Assembly: GCA_018292915.2 (NCBI GenBank)
Contig: JACVVK020000055.1
Span: forward strand, 206,001 to 270,000
Direction: 5' to 3'
DNA from: Batillaria attramentaria
Lineage: Eukaryota > Mollusca > Gastropoda > Batillariidae
Length of the DNA stretch: 64,000 nucleotides
The notes under the pieces are model-generated. The model did not search any database and had not been told where the DNA came from. It saw nothing but the letters and a program-made list of their open reading frames with translations. Shown here piece after piece: positions 1-26,982 of this stretch. The position numbers were made by a program, and so were the translations under genes. Each line of letters opens with the position of its first letter. The stretch's first letter is position 1.

Positions 1-627
1 TTTAAAATGGTGCAAGTTAATCCTTTCGCTTTTTTTCTTCTTTTTTTTTTCGAGGGGGGGGGGGGGGGGGGTACGGGTAATACATTGTACAAGTTTGATT
101 TAAAGGAATCCAGGTCTGCTATGCAAACATATAATGCGTGTTTTGTTTTTACCTGACCAAATGTGTCTTGTATTTTTTGCAGGTGTTTCTTTTGAATGTC
201 TTTTCTCGTGTCTGCTTGTTGGAGGATTTGTTTGAACACTTGACTTACAAAAATACAGCTCCATACCACCTCTCACGTAAAATCCATACCCCTGAACATT
301 GCCCTGGCACACTTGCAATGCTAGAGTATGACAAGAAAGCACAAAGCTGACCTAAACACAACAGAAAGACCAGCAAAGAACTGAAGCTACTACATGTACT
401 TTGTACAAATGTACACGCCAACTGTTTTGCGCAAACTCCGCCCCTCCCCGTTCAGCCAGTGATACATGTTTGTGCCTTGTGTTTTGGATGCCACGCCTTA
501 GTAATTCAGATCGGCTAGTTTTCATACAAGAATGAGGGGATAATTGTGTAGAACATAAGAGCTCCGAAGAGTTAACTGGAGTTGCATGTCACATTCAGTA
601 TAGTCATTCAGTGCAGTCATGGGGACA
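1..627. other. Intergenic, no gene seen
   Basis: No coding exon could be supported. The stretch holds a poly-G run near 53-72 and AT-rich unique sequence. Short open frames near 100-350 overlap on both strands and show no recognisable domain. Confidence 0.6.
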
Positions 628-640
628 TCAAGTCAAGTGA

Positions 641-796
641 GGGGAGCCGGGTGGCCGAATGGTAGAGCGTTGGGCCGTGAGTTCGTATCCCGGCTGGGGC
701 CAAATATTTGTGCTGGCTTTTTCATCGTTGCCCCATCTTTGATATCACCCATATGTGGTGGAAAAGGACGTTAAACCCCCAAACACACACCCACCC
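641..796 (+). mobile_element. SINE family B, full-length copy 1, with 13-bp TSD
   Basis: This is a tRNA-derived SINE of about 156 bp. The head has a pol III A box (TGGCCGAATGG) and a B-box-like GAGTTCGTATCC. It is followed by a conserved body (GGAAAAGGACGTTAAACCCCC) and a CA/CCCACCC tail. It is flanked by perfect 13-bp direct repeats TCAAGTCAAGTGA at 628-640 and 797-809, the mark of LINE-mediated insertion. Other copies lie at 43863-43906 (truncated), 49697-49865, 54391-54550 and 57232-57410. Confidence 0.88.
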
Positions 797-1817
797 TCAA
801 GTCAAGTGAAATGTATTCCCACTGTAAAGGAGTTCGGGAAAAGAGGATAAAATGTATGTATATATATACAGGAGACACTTATATTTGCAGTATTTTAATG
901 TTCACTTCACATGACAACAGATAAGAACTCTTTTTTTTTCTGGGAGCCACAAACTTGACCACTCTCCATGACCATGTATAACCAGTTTTGCAGTGTGCAC
1001 TATAAAATATTAAAATGTGTTCTGCTGAGAGTGAACCGTATTTCACTGCTGTGCAATGTACGCTTTGGGGGTCTTGGAGTAAGTCTTGCTGCACCAGGGA
1101 GACTAAGGGAAGCAAGTCAGCAAGACCAGCTGTGATTCATCACTAGTGGTAACCTCCCATGCAGAGGGGTTCTCTGTATTGGTCTCTTATACATGTGTTC
1201 ATTTGCAGGCTGGGGAATTGCTGAGGGGAAAAACAGACTGAAACACAGGCCTGGGTGCAGAGGCAGCACAGTGCCACATTGGGGGCTCACACCCACTTCA
1301 GAAAACAAATTTTAGCACTTATATTTCAAAGTATTTAGTTACCTAGTATTTGGCACCCAAAAGTAATATACTGCCATGCAAGTCTTCAAAAGTGAAGTTA
1401 GACTGTCCCATATGGCATTATATGTATCATGATACATGTGTGTGTGTGTGCAACCTTTTCCCCCTTGCCTTTGCCTGAAACTTGGATTTTTTTTGTGAGT
1501 GAAAGGACAGAAAATTTGGCTGAAAATTTGTCAAATGACGGAAAATTCCCCAGCCTGCATTTGGTGTTCACTTTACTCCTTAGACATGAGACATTGGGTT
1601 AGAAAGGCAGAAACGATTGCTCACAGACAGTAATACTTGCACCAATGCAACAAAACTTTTGAAAAGTCTCAAATCATTTACTGAGTTGATGAACAGAGGT
1701 TAAACCAGAATTAATTACAAGTCTGGTTCAAAACATTTCAGGAGAATTTCAAGTACAGAAAATTCTTAAAGAGTCAAGAAACTGGACCAGTAGTTCTGGA
1801 ACTGATGAAATCCTTTG

Positions 1818-2272
1818 CAGGGATCGATTTTCTCGCACGCCGTGTGACTATGTCTCATATTTTGATAAAATGTCGCATAGACATTTTGCAAAATGCGTCA
1901 TATGTCGCATGAACATGACATCACAAGTGCACTTGACAACGCGAAGCAGAGATGCGCTGTCTGTGTCAGTCACAGAGTCTGTTACACTAATCTAATTTTA
2001 GTGATGAGGCTTACTTATCCCGCTCGCCGCGCGCGCTGCCAGGAACTCTCGCTCGAAAGAGTTGCAAAAAATATTCTCAGTTCTGCGATCGAGAGGTCCT
2101 TTTCCGTTCATAACCTGAATGTCACTGCACTTAGGAACAGGCTCTCGGCACAGACATGCGACAGAGTGATGCGGGTGAACTTGATTGTCCCATAGGAAAC
2201 GAAAATGTCTCATAAAAATGACTGGTCAAGGAGACAATGTCTCACTGGCATATTTGAGTAAATCCATCCCTG
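1818..2272 (+). mobile_element. hAT-like element remnant with transposase C-terminal piece
   Basis: A 455-bp element is bounded by imperfect inverted repeats beginning CAGGGAT(C/G)GATTT, the CAGGG start typical of hAT transposons. Inside, on the plus strand near 2088-2190, the frame reads ERSFSVHN, LRNRLS and DRVMRV. This spacing resembles the C-terminal dimerisation region of hAT transposases and of host genes derived from them. No full transposase is present. An 8-bp TSD is not clear; only CTTTG is shared by the flanks. I see the repeats and motif; the family call is inferred. Confidence 0.55.
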
Positions 2273-2322
2273 CTTTGTCCAAAAATGAGTACTTCAACTG
2301 AACTACAGTGTGGGCTTTTTTA

Positions 2323-2434
2323 ATCTTTCAACAAAACTACTGACCTAAGATGTTAGAATGCAATGTCAGACTTTTTTCATCTTTCAACAAAACTACTGAC
2401 CTAAGATGTTAGAATGCAATGTCAGACTTTTTTC
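2323..2434 (+). repeat. 56-bp tandem duplication
   Basis: A 56-bp unit containing ATCTTTCAACAAAACTACTG is present twice in direct tandem with near identity, which suggests a recent local duplication. It is not coding. Confidence 0.85.
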
Positions 2435-2560
2435 AGAATTCATGTAAATGATTTGCATCATTCATTCATCATCATGCTGATTTTTCCTTGAGTGATCTAA
2501 ATAAAAAGGCTTTTAGTTTTAAGGTCTATTCATACAAAAGATTGTACTTATGCTCTCAAG

Positions 2561-2561
<1 letters not shown>

Positions 2562-2606
<45 letters not shown>

Positions 2607-2625
2607 CACACACACACTGTAAGAC
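2562..2625 (+). repeat. (AC)n microsatellite
   Basis: About 20 AC units with a short interrupted tail, located just 3' of the HYPK stop codon and probably in its 3' UTR or flank. Confidence 0.9.
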
Positions 2626-2738
2626 TACCTAAAAACATGCAGTGCCAGAATACCATCAGCTTGCAAAACATTCATTGCATTCAGGACTTCAATAAGATAC
2701 AGAAACATTCTAGCAAACAAAACTACAGGTCATTTCTG

Positions 2739-4203
2739 TCAATTGATCAGTTCTGTCAAAGCTTCCACCACATTTCCTTTACATTCTCGCAAGATTCTCT
2801 CTGCTTTCATCCGTGGAATCTCAAGCTCCTGGACCTTAAAAAAAAGGCAAGAAAGAAAACATTATTTTAAACACACACACACACATACACACACACATAC
2901 AACAACCTATCACAATATATGTCAATGGGGCGGTCGGTGGTCGAGTGGTTAGGAGACTTGTCACCAATGCGAGAGGTCAGGGGTTCAAGTCCCACTCGGG
3001 GCATAGAATTTTTCCTTCTCGTATGTGGCACCGTTCATTCGGGGTGATCGTCGGGGCTTCTCTCCGGGTACTCCGGCTTCCTCCCCCTCTGCTTTGGAAA
3101 TGTTCAGCCCACCAAATTTGAAAAATAAATGCAATTCTAAATTCCGAAATTTAAATAGCTCAGCTGACCCTTTGCACCACTTGACTGTAATGTGATTATG
3201 TCCAGCGTGTGAGAGAATGTGTGTTATTCACGTGAGCATGTGTGTTGGGTTCAGTTCGTGGTGCTTTGAGCCGATTCATGAAATTGGGTGAAGTGCCTAT
3301 ACAATACTCATTATTATTATTATTAAATGCACCAATATCATGTGATCCTTTGACAACTTATTGGTAACAGAAACTTATGATAGTGAGACTTGCAAAGATG
3401 TCACAAGTCAGATCTATACCACTGATACAGGAAGTATAACTATAACTTCAACTATAAGCAAAAGTAAAAAGCTTGTAGGAATCATTAAATGACATGCTCC
3501 CTAATCTCGGTGAATAAATGTCTACTTCGTTCTGGACGACTGTATGCATCACACTGAATCTTACTGGATTGACTGTACTTACAATAAGATCAACATCATC
3601 TTTGTTGATCTTGACTTTTGACAGTTCTTTTTCCTTTTCCTGCTTGGCTTTGGCCTCTCGCGTTTGCTGGTCGCTGACTACTTTCATAGCCTGAAACACA
3701 TTTGACGGAAGAGAGATGAGGATTTGGACAACACAACGTAATGTCGTTAGCGTGAGTAGAAGTACTAGAACAGCAGACACTGCGGACTAAGGTAGAATTA
3801 ATGCGAAATCAACACGGTCTATGTGATCGCTTGTGAAGGTACTCAAACCTTAAACTCCGGTCGTATTTACAAAATTTACCGTTTTCTTTTTTCTTTTTAC
3901 TGTCTTTGTTTGTCTTTTCTTAAAAATTATCATGACGAGGGCAGAGTTCTGTAGCGTACACAGCCGAATGGAGCAAACTTTTCCATGGACTGGGGAGATG
4001 ACTAGTTACTAAATTTGAAGTCTCATACTTACATCATCGAGGTTATTGCTGGAGATTTCTGCCTCTTCCACGTAGTCTGTAACCTTTTCAAGGTCCGCAG
4101 CACCTGAATCGTGCTTAGCAGACTTCTTTGTCTTCGATTCCTGTTCATTTTCTGTGTCCTCCAAGTCAACTGTCTCTTCTTCCGCGGCCATCTTGATGCA
4201 CAC
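2739..4203 (-). CDS. HYPK: HYPK, huntingtin-interacting protein K homolog (3 exons)
   Basis: Exons on the minus strand are 4203-4033, 3690-3583 and 2834-2739. All junctions are GT-AG and phase 0. They give 124 aa from the first ATG, or 120 aa from the ATG at 4191, which is my preferred start (MAAEEE) and close to the vertebrate length of about 120. The conserved core reads KHDSGAADLEKVTDY, followed by a basic helix (REAKAKQEKEKEL) and a C-terminal UBA-like domain (ILRECKGNVVEALTELIN) ending at the stop. In known systems HYPK is a cytosolic, ribosome-associated partner of the NatA N-terminal acetyltransferase and a chaperone-like protein. It is divergently placed against the SLC25A44-type gene. 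The match runs end to end, so identification is very secure. Confidence 0.95.
2927..3326 (+). mobile_element. SINE family A, copy 1
   Basis: A roughly 400-bp tRNA-derived SINE in HYPK intron 2, antisense to HYPK. The head has an A box (TGGTCGAGTGG) and a B box (GGTTCAAGTCC) spaced as in a serine- or leucine-type tRNA. The long body contains CTCCGGGTACTCCGGCTTCC, and the element ends in an (ATT)n tail. Near-identical copies lie at 13958-14337 and 47395-47799, and a truncated minus-strand copy at 63271-63505. Confidence 0.85.
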
Positions 4204-4570
4204 GAGGGGATGCTAACTTGGCTCGAATCATCAGACAAACCATATAAGAATAAGTATTATGAGAAGTATACAACCACACGTATCAGTTAGTGTAATTCAG
4301 TGAAAAGAGTTCCATTACTATTGAATGTAACTAAATTGTTACCATTCTGCTATGAAATATTTGTATAACTAAAACTTAAATAATTATTCTTACATAATCG
4401 CTGGACACTGATGACGGAAATGACCTTTGACATTGGATGCGGTCGGTCGACCTTGGGTCGTCTGTCTTATGAGCAACATGTATCGTCCACATCAAACGGA
4501 CGAAGGGAACAGTGGGGCGTTTCGTGAAGATGATGACTGAAAATGGTGTTAAAAGTTCTTCTCACAATGG
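4204..4570. promoter_or_regulatory. Probable divergent promoter region, HYPK / SLC25A44-type gene
   Basis: HYPK starts leftward at about 4191-4203 and the carrier gene is read rightward from 5245. A plausible 5' UTR exon of the carrier ends at the donor AAG|GTATGT near 4577. No TATA box or defined element was recognised; the call rests on gene layout only. Confidence 0.4.
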
Positions 4571-5244
4571 TTTAAGGTATGTTCAGGTGCATGTGGTTGT
4601 TCCCACGAGGCAGGAAGGGGCAAATCGACAACAAATGTACTGTAGGAAGGAATCGAAATGTAGACTTTGACCAATATTAAATATCACTGAGTGTCACAAA
4701 ACAGCAGGGCGCAAGGCTCTTCACCGGTTTGAAAGATTCTAATACGCCGGCAGTTTAAGAAATCTAACCCAGCAGTGAGCATTCTCAGCTCTGTGCGGTC
4801 ACCATTTACATTACAGTACTATGACTTTTGTGCTTGTTAGTCTTGTTACTGACTCCAGTATTATAATTTATATGTTGAATAAACATTTGCAGCTTTGCCA
4901 CCTGTCTTTTCAGGATTACAGCCACACCAAACAACGAAAAGAGAACAGACGACCCCCTGGGTGCTTGCGTTCGGCATGCTGCTTTCAGGCTGGAAACCTT
5001 ACAAGACTGCAGATGTTTTCAAGAACAGTTTGCTGGCTGTTGTGTATGATGTGGTCAATGCACATCAATACATATATTTTTCCTTCCATACCGGGTGGGT
5101 CACTGAGGTGAAGCTGTTGTGATATCTGTCTACACTAATGCTGGTTGTTTGGAAACACCTGTAGGACACTCAGAAACAGGCTTAGGATTTTCTATTCTAG
5201 ATTTCTTGTGTTGGTGGTTTCTAAAACCAGGAAAAGCTGCAATC

Positions 5245-7725
5245 ATGAGTTTCGAAATGGAAGAGATCCAAGTGATAGAACTGAGGATGATGGATAAACG
5301 AAAATACTATCCACTGACGCTGGCCAGTGGCCTTTGCATCCGCAGCCTTCTGTATCCATTTGCGCTGATAAAGACACGCCTGCAGATTCAAAGAGGTCAT
5401 AACCTCTACAAGGGTACATTTGATGCCTTCATGAAGATCTCCGGCCGAGAAGGAGTGTCAGGGTTGTACAGAGGATTCTGGGTAAGCTGTTTACAACTGT
5501 TTCCGTCCATGGCATACATCACAACTTACGAGTGGACTCGTCATCATCTGACAGAGGCAGCTGTGATCACGGATTCCAAACTACTTTCCTTCGCATCCGG
5601 TGGTGTGGCATCAGTGATCGGTCAGACGCTGGCAGTGCCTCTGGACATAGTGACTCAGCACTTGATGTTGATGGGTCGGCGGACAGAGGGTGGGGAAAGC
5701 GTGCAGAGAAAGCTGGCCACTATACAGACATTGCACGTGTCTGAAGAGGCGCGTCATTCTCGGTTCGGGGCTGTGGCAGCCATTGTTGATGGCGTGTACA
5801 GGCAGTATGGACCGCTGGGGTTTTACAAGGGGTACTTTGTGTCAGTGATGTGTTTTGCTCCTAACAGCGCTCTGTGGTGGTTCTTCTATGATGTTTATTC
5901 AGGTAAGAACTTCCTTGAAGGTTTTGAGGTCAGTTAAATGGACTAATTAATTCTATCTTTGCTAATCCAGCGTATGCTTTGGAACAGTTTCACTCATGAG
6001 TGCATCTGTACACTCTGAATACTCGATGATTGGTACAGCTCTAAATGCGATACGGTGTTGTTTGCACTTTGCGCAAGCAGTTGAACATTTCAATCCTACG
6101 ACTGTTGTTGCACCGCTGGTGGGCTCAGTGTGGTCACTGTGTCATTGAGTATGGTTCTGTTGGTTCAATGTCAGCATTACAGATTCTGTCACTGTCCAGG
6201 TGTCTAAGTGATGTGATGATAGCTCAGAATGACCTGTGACTAGTGTGAGCATAAAATTGCATTAGTCCCTTTAACATGTGTGGGTGTGTTTGACTTTGCA
6301 AACTCTAATTTAGCTGATTTAGGCATTGTTGTAAGATCAGATCATTTATTTATGATCCCAAATGAGAAATTACGCTTTAGTTTATGTGAAAGTTGATGTG
6401 TTTGCAAGGGGAGGGGGGAGGGGGTAGGTGATGGTTGCATAGCAATTCTTTGGTCAACAAGGTTTTGGAATTTTTAGATGCACCGAAAAAAAAAAATCAG
6501 GTTTCCTGCAATTCTTTTTGTGCAAATTACATGTATGCAGTACATGTATTACAGTACAGTATGAATTCTGCAGTTGACTAGAATTTGTTGTGCTTCTTCC
6601 AACCCACCTATACACTATTTATATACACATGTATTTAATTGTTGTCATTCTCCTTGACAGATGGTTTGACTACGATCTCGCCAGAGTGGGTTCCGCGGTT
6701 AGCACTTAGGACAATTGCTGCTCCACTGAGTGGTGTGTCGTCTGCTCTCATCACCAACCCCTTGGACGTCATTCGAGCTCGTATGCAGGTACATTTTCTT
6801 GCATAAAAAATAATTTGCGTAAATGTGACAAGTGACCGTAAATATCAATTCTGGCACTGAAAGAGCTACATGTTTCTTGAAATTTAAAAAGGGGATGGAG
6901 GGGTGGAGGGGCATTGGCTTGTATGGAAAACCAACTTTAGCAGGTGCGTTACTGAACTGTAAACAGCCATCAGTTTTGTCACGGTGAAGTTGGGGTACGT
7001 TTGATCCAAGTTGAGCTGTGATATTGATAATTAAGTGTGACTGGATTTTTCTGGCCTCTAGTCTGCTTGTCAGAGGTTAGTCACCAGGTCCTCTGGCTTT
7101 ACTCGTTTCAGCAAAATTGAAAATAGGTACTAGTAGTAGTAATCACCAGGTAGGTTGGATAGGGCTGCACTGAAGGGACACACTTTCTAGGGGGGAGTAG
7201 CTCCAGTTTCCCAAGAGGGATGATAAAGAAGGAGAAAGAATTCTACTTCTTAGCAGTAGATTTTATACTTGTTAGACTGGTTCAGTGGTTGAGTACAATG
7301 TATATATATATTACAGTCAAACCTGTGTAAGGCGGTCACCCAAGGGACTGGGTCAAACTGACCACCTTAGACAGGGTGACCGGGTTATCCAGGGTGTCAT
7401 GTCAACAGCTAGTGTGTCAGGGGATCCTCTGGGGTGACCAGGTTAGACAGTGGTTTGGCTTATACAGGTGACCGCCTTGGCAGGTTCGACTGTATAAACA
7501 GTTGTGTGTGTGGCACCTTATGTTTTTTTTTTCCAGGTGGAAGGAAATTCAATGAAAGAGACAGTCAACACTCTATGGGAAGAGGAGGGAATGTGGATGG
7601 TAACAAAAGGACTCTCTGCACGCCTTGTTCAGTCTGTGACGTTTTCATTTTTCATCATTCTTGGCTATGAGACCATCAAACGCTGGAGCCTGCTGGAGGA
7701 ATACAAAGATAAAGTGCGATGGTGA
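5245..7725 (+). CDS. SLC25A44: Mitochondrial carrier, SLC25A44 type (3 coding exons)
   Basis: Coding exons are 5245-5902, 6661-6788 and 7537-7725, joined in phases 1 and 0, giving 324 aa (human SLC25A44 is about 314). It is a three-repeat SLC25 carrier of the inner mitochondrial membrane. Signature segments are YPFALIKTRLQIQ in repeat 1, VPLDIVTQHLM in repeat 2 and NPLDVIRARMQVEG in repeat 3. SLC25A44-specific features include QVIEL near the N terminus, the run YKGTFDAF and a C-terminal tryptophan. SLC25A44 imports branched-chain amino acids. The ATG at 5245 is chosen because the homologous N terminus begins there; an in-frame upstream ATG at 5119 adds 42 unrelated residues. An upstream non-coding exon is likely. 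It runs divergently from HYPK. Confidence 0.93.
7314..7492. mobile_element. 179-bp MITE with TA target duplication
   Basis: Imperfect inverted arms of about 26 bp (7314-7340 and 7467-7492) start CAGTC(A/G)AACCTG and end AAGGCGGTCACC. TA dinucleotides flank both sides (7312-7313, 7493-7494). This looks like a Tc1/mariner-type non-autonomous element. It lies in intron 2 of the carrier gene. Confidence 0.7.
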
Positions 7726-8180
7726 TGACAGTATGCTGTAGATGAAGCATGAATATAAATACGTCAGGTGACCAAATCATGCCTGGTGATTGTCTGCAAG
7801 AGTTTGAGAATGGGGGAACGTGTGTGAAAGTGGGTAATATATAAATTTACACATTTCAGAGTATTATCTTTAGAGTCTAATGTCTGTGGTAATTGATCTT
7901 GCCTGTAACGGAGGATTGCGGAAGAGAGGTTCAAGAACTTTATTTTCCACCTGCTTGGTCATGCTTGTAAGCGAACGTTTTATAGAATATTTTCATCAGC
8001 ATTACTCATGAACTGTGACTTGGAGTGACTCCTAGTCCTATCAGCTGCAGCTTACACAGTTTTACCTGCAAGGCTGGAAATAGCCGTCCTTGTTGGTACT
8101 GGGTTTTAACACTTTAACTTAGAGCTGAACCTTAGTGTAATAAACAGTTAGACCAGTACCTGTATGATTGTATTCCCTTT
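7726..8180 (+). other. 3' UTR of the SLC25A44-type gene
   Basis: The first good polyadenylation signal after the stop is AATAAA at 8139-8144, giving a 3' UTR of roughly 430 bp. The exact cleavage site is not visible. Confidence 0.5.
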
Positions 8181-11100
8181 ATGATTTATGAAAGACAAAA
8201 GTTTGCGTCCTATTTATTGGTCGTCGGCATCATTGATGAGCAGAATACAGTCGTGTACATAGTGTTTGGATTTACATTTCTTCTGTAGCAAGCAGTAGTT
8301 CTAATTCTGTTTCGAGAAAAAAAAAACAGATGTGAGGAGGAATTCCTGTGTAGATCTATGTTTTGCACACCCCCCACCCCCAAGATATTTCTTTTTTGGT
8401 GCCTGAGGTGCCAGTGAATTTCAAAGCACTCTCTACATACCGTGATAATGTATAGTGGTAAGCAGGGCAGAGTTGTGACAGATGTGACTTGGAGACTACA
8501 TACTTGCACAAACTATGAAAAGTAGAGAGGCAGAATTTGATAAAACATTCATTTGGCTGTAACAGCCCTGAAAGTTTGAATTTTTTTTTTACCAACTAGC
8601 CTTTAGCTAGTGACTAAAACATTTTACTATCCAAACTGGAGAGGTTACTAACCAAGCTAGAGAAGTTACTAGCCAAACTACGCATTTGCCTTTTTGTCAT
8701 ACTTCAGCCACGGAAATTCTTTCTCCCACCTTGAAAGAAACAGGTGTCACTCAGCTGCTATTGACTTTGCCTTCTTTGGACCAGGAGATTTCTCTGCTTA
8801 CACTGCATCTGAAGTTGACGGCTTGTCGCGCTTTATGAATAAACATCTTTTAACTGCAATGCAAGGACGAGGAAAAATTGACTTCGTTTTACCTCACTTG
8901 CATCTGGCAAGTAAGTTTTTAATTTGTTAAGTTTTTAAGTAAGTTTTAAATATTTTTCCACCTGCCACGGTGAGTAAAATACTCGCCACTTGGGTTGTAC
9001 ATGTATAACGAAGTCATTTTATAAATTCTGTAATCTTGAGTAGATCTGTAGCCACACATACATTCCTACAGTGCAAAAGGTACAGATATATACACCCCTG
9101 TATACAAATTCTGTATACAGTGCACCACAGTGAAAAATTACTTTTGTGTGCAAGTAAGCTGTTCACACAACAGATCTGTGCATTCTTTTAAAGCATAGTA
9201 CACTACAGTAAAGGTAACAAGATCAGCTACGAGCAGTGTAGGTCATGCTCATTGGGTTTCGATCTCTAACTATACCCTTGTCTCCCGTTTCTCTTAATGT
9301 TATGGTTGTGGTTTTCCAGTATGTACATGTAACAAATTTTTTTTTTCAGGAAAAACTCAATGCAATTATTTGTATACATCTGTGTGAAATAGGTATAACT
9401 GTACAAGCAGCTGAATGTACTGTCTTGCCTATGTAGAACCATCTTTTTATCTGCCTTACAGGGAAGGGAAAGAGATAGATCTACATATTACTCAGGTTCA
9501 AGATTTTGTGGCATGAGTCAAGTTGTTTGAGTTGTGTGTTTGAAAGTCAGTGTTTGCGTTCCGCATGTGTGTGTGTGTGTTTGAGAGGGAGGGAGAGAGA
9601 GAGAGAAAGATGTTATTCTCCATTCGTACATGTGATCGCTCAGTGACACATGTGTGTGTGTGTGTGTTTGAGAGGGAGGGAGAGAGAGAGAGAAAGATGT
9701 TATTCTCCATTCGTACATGTGATCGCTCAGTGACAAAGAATACCTACTGTATGTATTATACTTGTCATGTGTAAAGTTCTCACAATGGTCTGTTTGGTTC
9801 AGCCTGATGGATGATGAGGGTGAAACATACTGCACATGGATGATGAGGGTGAAACATACTGCACATTTGTCAGTTCTGACATATATGCATGTTTACAGGT
9901 AGAAGTAAGTGTTTTTTGGGTACATGTTCTGTGATTTTTATTGATTTTGTTTCAGTCACTTTCACTCCAGATTTTCTTTTACAGAGTTACTCTCTAGCTA
10001 TGTCAATACAGATGGTGGAAACTTGCACTGCTGTTATTTCTGCCATGTTTGCAGAGGAATTTCATACACTGCTTGTGTGTCATTTTACTGTGTTAAACTT
10101 CCAGCAACTAAGGAAATAGTCTTTTGAGCTGTTTATACCAGCAATTGTCATTTGTCAATTATCCCTCGTGTGCAGTACCATGAAGATGTTAGCATAAATA
10201 ATTTCTCCTCATCCGGACTCGGAGGTTTTGTCAAAACCCCTAGAATAGGCAAGTTGTTTTCCCCTGAATGATTAGAGGCCTAGGGTTAGCCCTAAAAATA
10301 TACAAATTTTAATGTGAAATGAATGCCTGTTCTGTGCTCTGAAGCGCATGGACACGATACAAAACATCACATTTCAGATTTTGTACTCCTTATGATTTCT
10401 TCCATATATGCTTCCTCATTGTTTGAATTTAGAGAAGAGTTTAGGTGTTTTTATTTTTTGTTTCTGTGGCTGGTAAGCTTTCATTGGGCTTTTATCCTTT
10501 CTGGCTACAAACGGTAATCAATGGTGTTGCCTTGTGGCAAACACTGAATTTGTCAAGTGCAGATAAGTATTTTGTGTTAGGCTGTAGTCTTTTTAATTTT
10601 TTTATCATTTTATTTAAATTTTTACTGTTGTGTACATATATTTTCAATAATTTATTGAATTTGCTATAGTCCAATGCTGGTGATAGAGTGATAATCAAAG
10701 AATGCCTTTGACATCTTTTACCTGGATATCCAATTGCCACGGTGGAAAAGATGAAGACCTGTATGCATTGCATCGAAACACTCATTTGCCTGTTCACATA
10801 CGTATGGACTTTGTCCTGTTGAGTTGGTGCAGTATTCATAATCCTGCAATCCTGCGTTTTCAAGTTTCTGTTTCTTTTCTTGTTCTTTTCCCCATCTCTC
10901 AGTTTCTGTGTTCTCTTTTCCTCTGTCCATAGACTATACAGATTACCTTGTAGTGTTCTCAATACAGCACCTGCATTGCATAATCATTATACAGAAATCA
11001 TGCATAATTAATTCTGTCGTGTTTATTGTCATTATTTCATTTAATGAATTAGTTTAAATTGTTGGGGTTTTTGTTTTTGTTATGCATGTCCTTGGTGAAG

Positions 11101-12218
11101 GACCTGTGTTGTTGTACACAGATACTTATTCTTTAATTGCAAGTCAGGCGAATAGATGTACATCATACAATTTGTAAGTCAGCAAGTATGCCCGAGGATG
11201 GTGAAATGGCTTGCTCAACCAAGAGATAGTTATACATATACCCAGTTTTGGCGGAAGTTGAAATGTGTGTTAACGCCTCACTTTGACTATTCAATATTTC
11301 GTGGCTCTGTGAAGTGGACCTGTTTCATAATGTAACTCACGCATTGCAGTCAACGGAAACAGATGTGGCTGGCTGACAGGCTGTCTGGGTTGAGTGGTGT
11401 TCCTCTTGCTTAGAGCATTAAACATCCATTAACAAGTGCCTAGCCTGTGATTTTTTGTTTTATTTTTTAAACAGACATCTAAACTTTCATAAGGGGAAAA
11501 TAGTAGGGCCAAAATCTCTACAATTACAGAAACGACAGGTTAACAGTGTAGATGTATTGCAATACATGAGATGTGATTTATTGTAGTTTTTAACATCTCA
11601 TTGTCTTCAACAACTGCCAACATCATGTGTTGCATGGGAATCTAATCATACTCGATTCCTTTTCCCAGGATACAGCTGCCATGATTTTTCAGCGAGTGCC
11701 ATCCAACGCCAGACATTTCCAGAATCCAGCAACTCTTGGGCATATCTTTAGATATGGTTGTCTTGCTAACCTTATTATGTCCATCGAAATTCACATTGTC
11801 ATGCGTACTGCAGGTACAGCAAATGTGGATAAATTAAATGTGTCAACAGTTGTACTGTAAACTGAAGTCTAACGATTACACGTTTAATGTCTTTTGCTGC
11901 TGCTGATTAATACAGTGATGTAGCACCAACTGGTGTGAAATAAATCATTTTTCTTAGCAGATTGATTGTTCAGTTGTATGCTTGGCTCATGCTTGTGTTG
12001 TGTGATATTTTGAGTTCTGCTGCGACTCTAATCCCCTCTCTCTCACGCACACACACACACACAGAGCATCACATGATCCCGAGTGATTTTAACTTCATTT
12101 TTATCATGACACTTTCACATGACTTTCTTAACAAGGTGTTGCATGTACTCCAAAGCACCATGGACATGACGAGCAAGATATTTGTTTTCATTTTCAAGAC
12201 ATCCTGCTCTGGTTCCTA
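8181..12218. other. Intergenic, no supported gene
   Basis: A 4-kb gap lies between two convergent gene ends. Open frames of 60-160 codons here lack recognisable domains or matched splice sites. Visible contents are a tandem duplication at 9562-9735, a 30-bp duplication near 9808-9866 and a short (AC)n at about 12050-12063. The TEX9 3' UTR must begin at 12218 and run leftward. Confidence 0.55.
9562..9735. repeat. 87-bp tandem duplication containing (TG)n(GA)n
   Basis: Two near-identical 87-bp units each hold a TG tract, a GA tract and a tail ending CGCTCAGTGACA (9648 and 9735). The microsatellite and its unique flank were copied together. Confidence 0.88.

Positions 12219-26982
<14,764 letters not shown>

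Noticed and set aside
641..720. Possible functional tRNA genes at SINE heads (also 2927, 13958, 20009, 47395, 49865, 54391, 57232)
   Set aside because: They have A/B-box-like motifs but poor cloverleaf potential and are joined to conserved SINE bodies with TSDs.
11627..11860. 77-codon open frame in the 8-12 kb gap
   Set aside because: No recognisable domain, no matched exons and ordinary composition.
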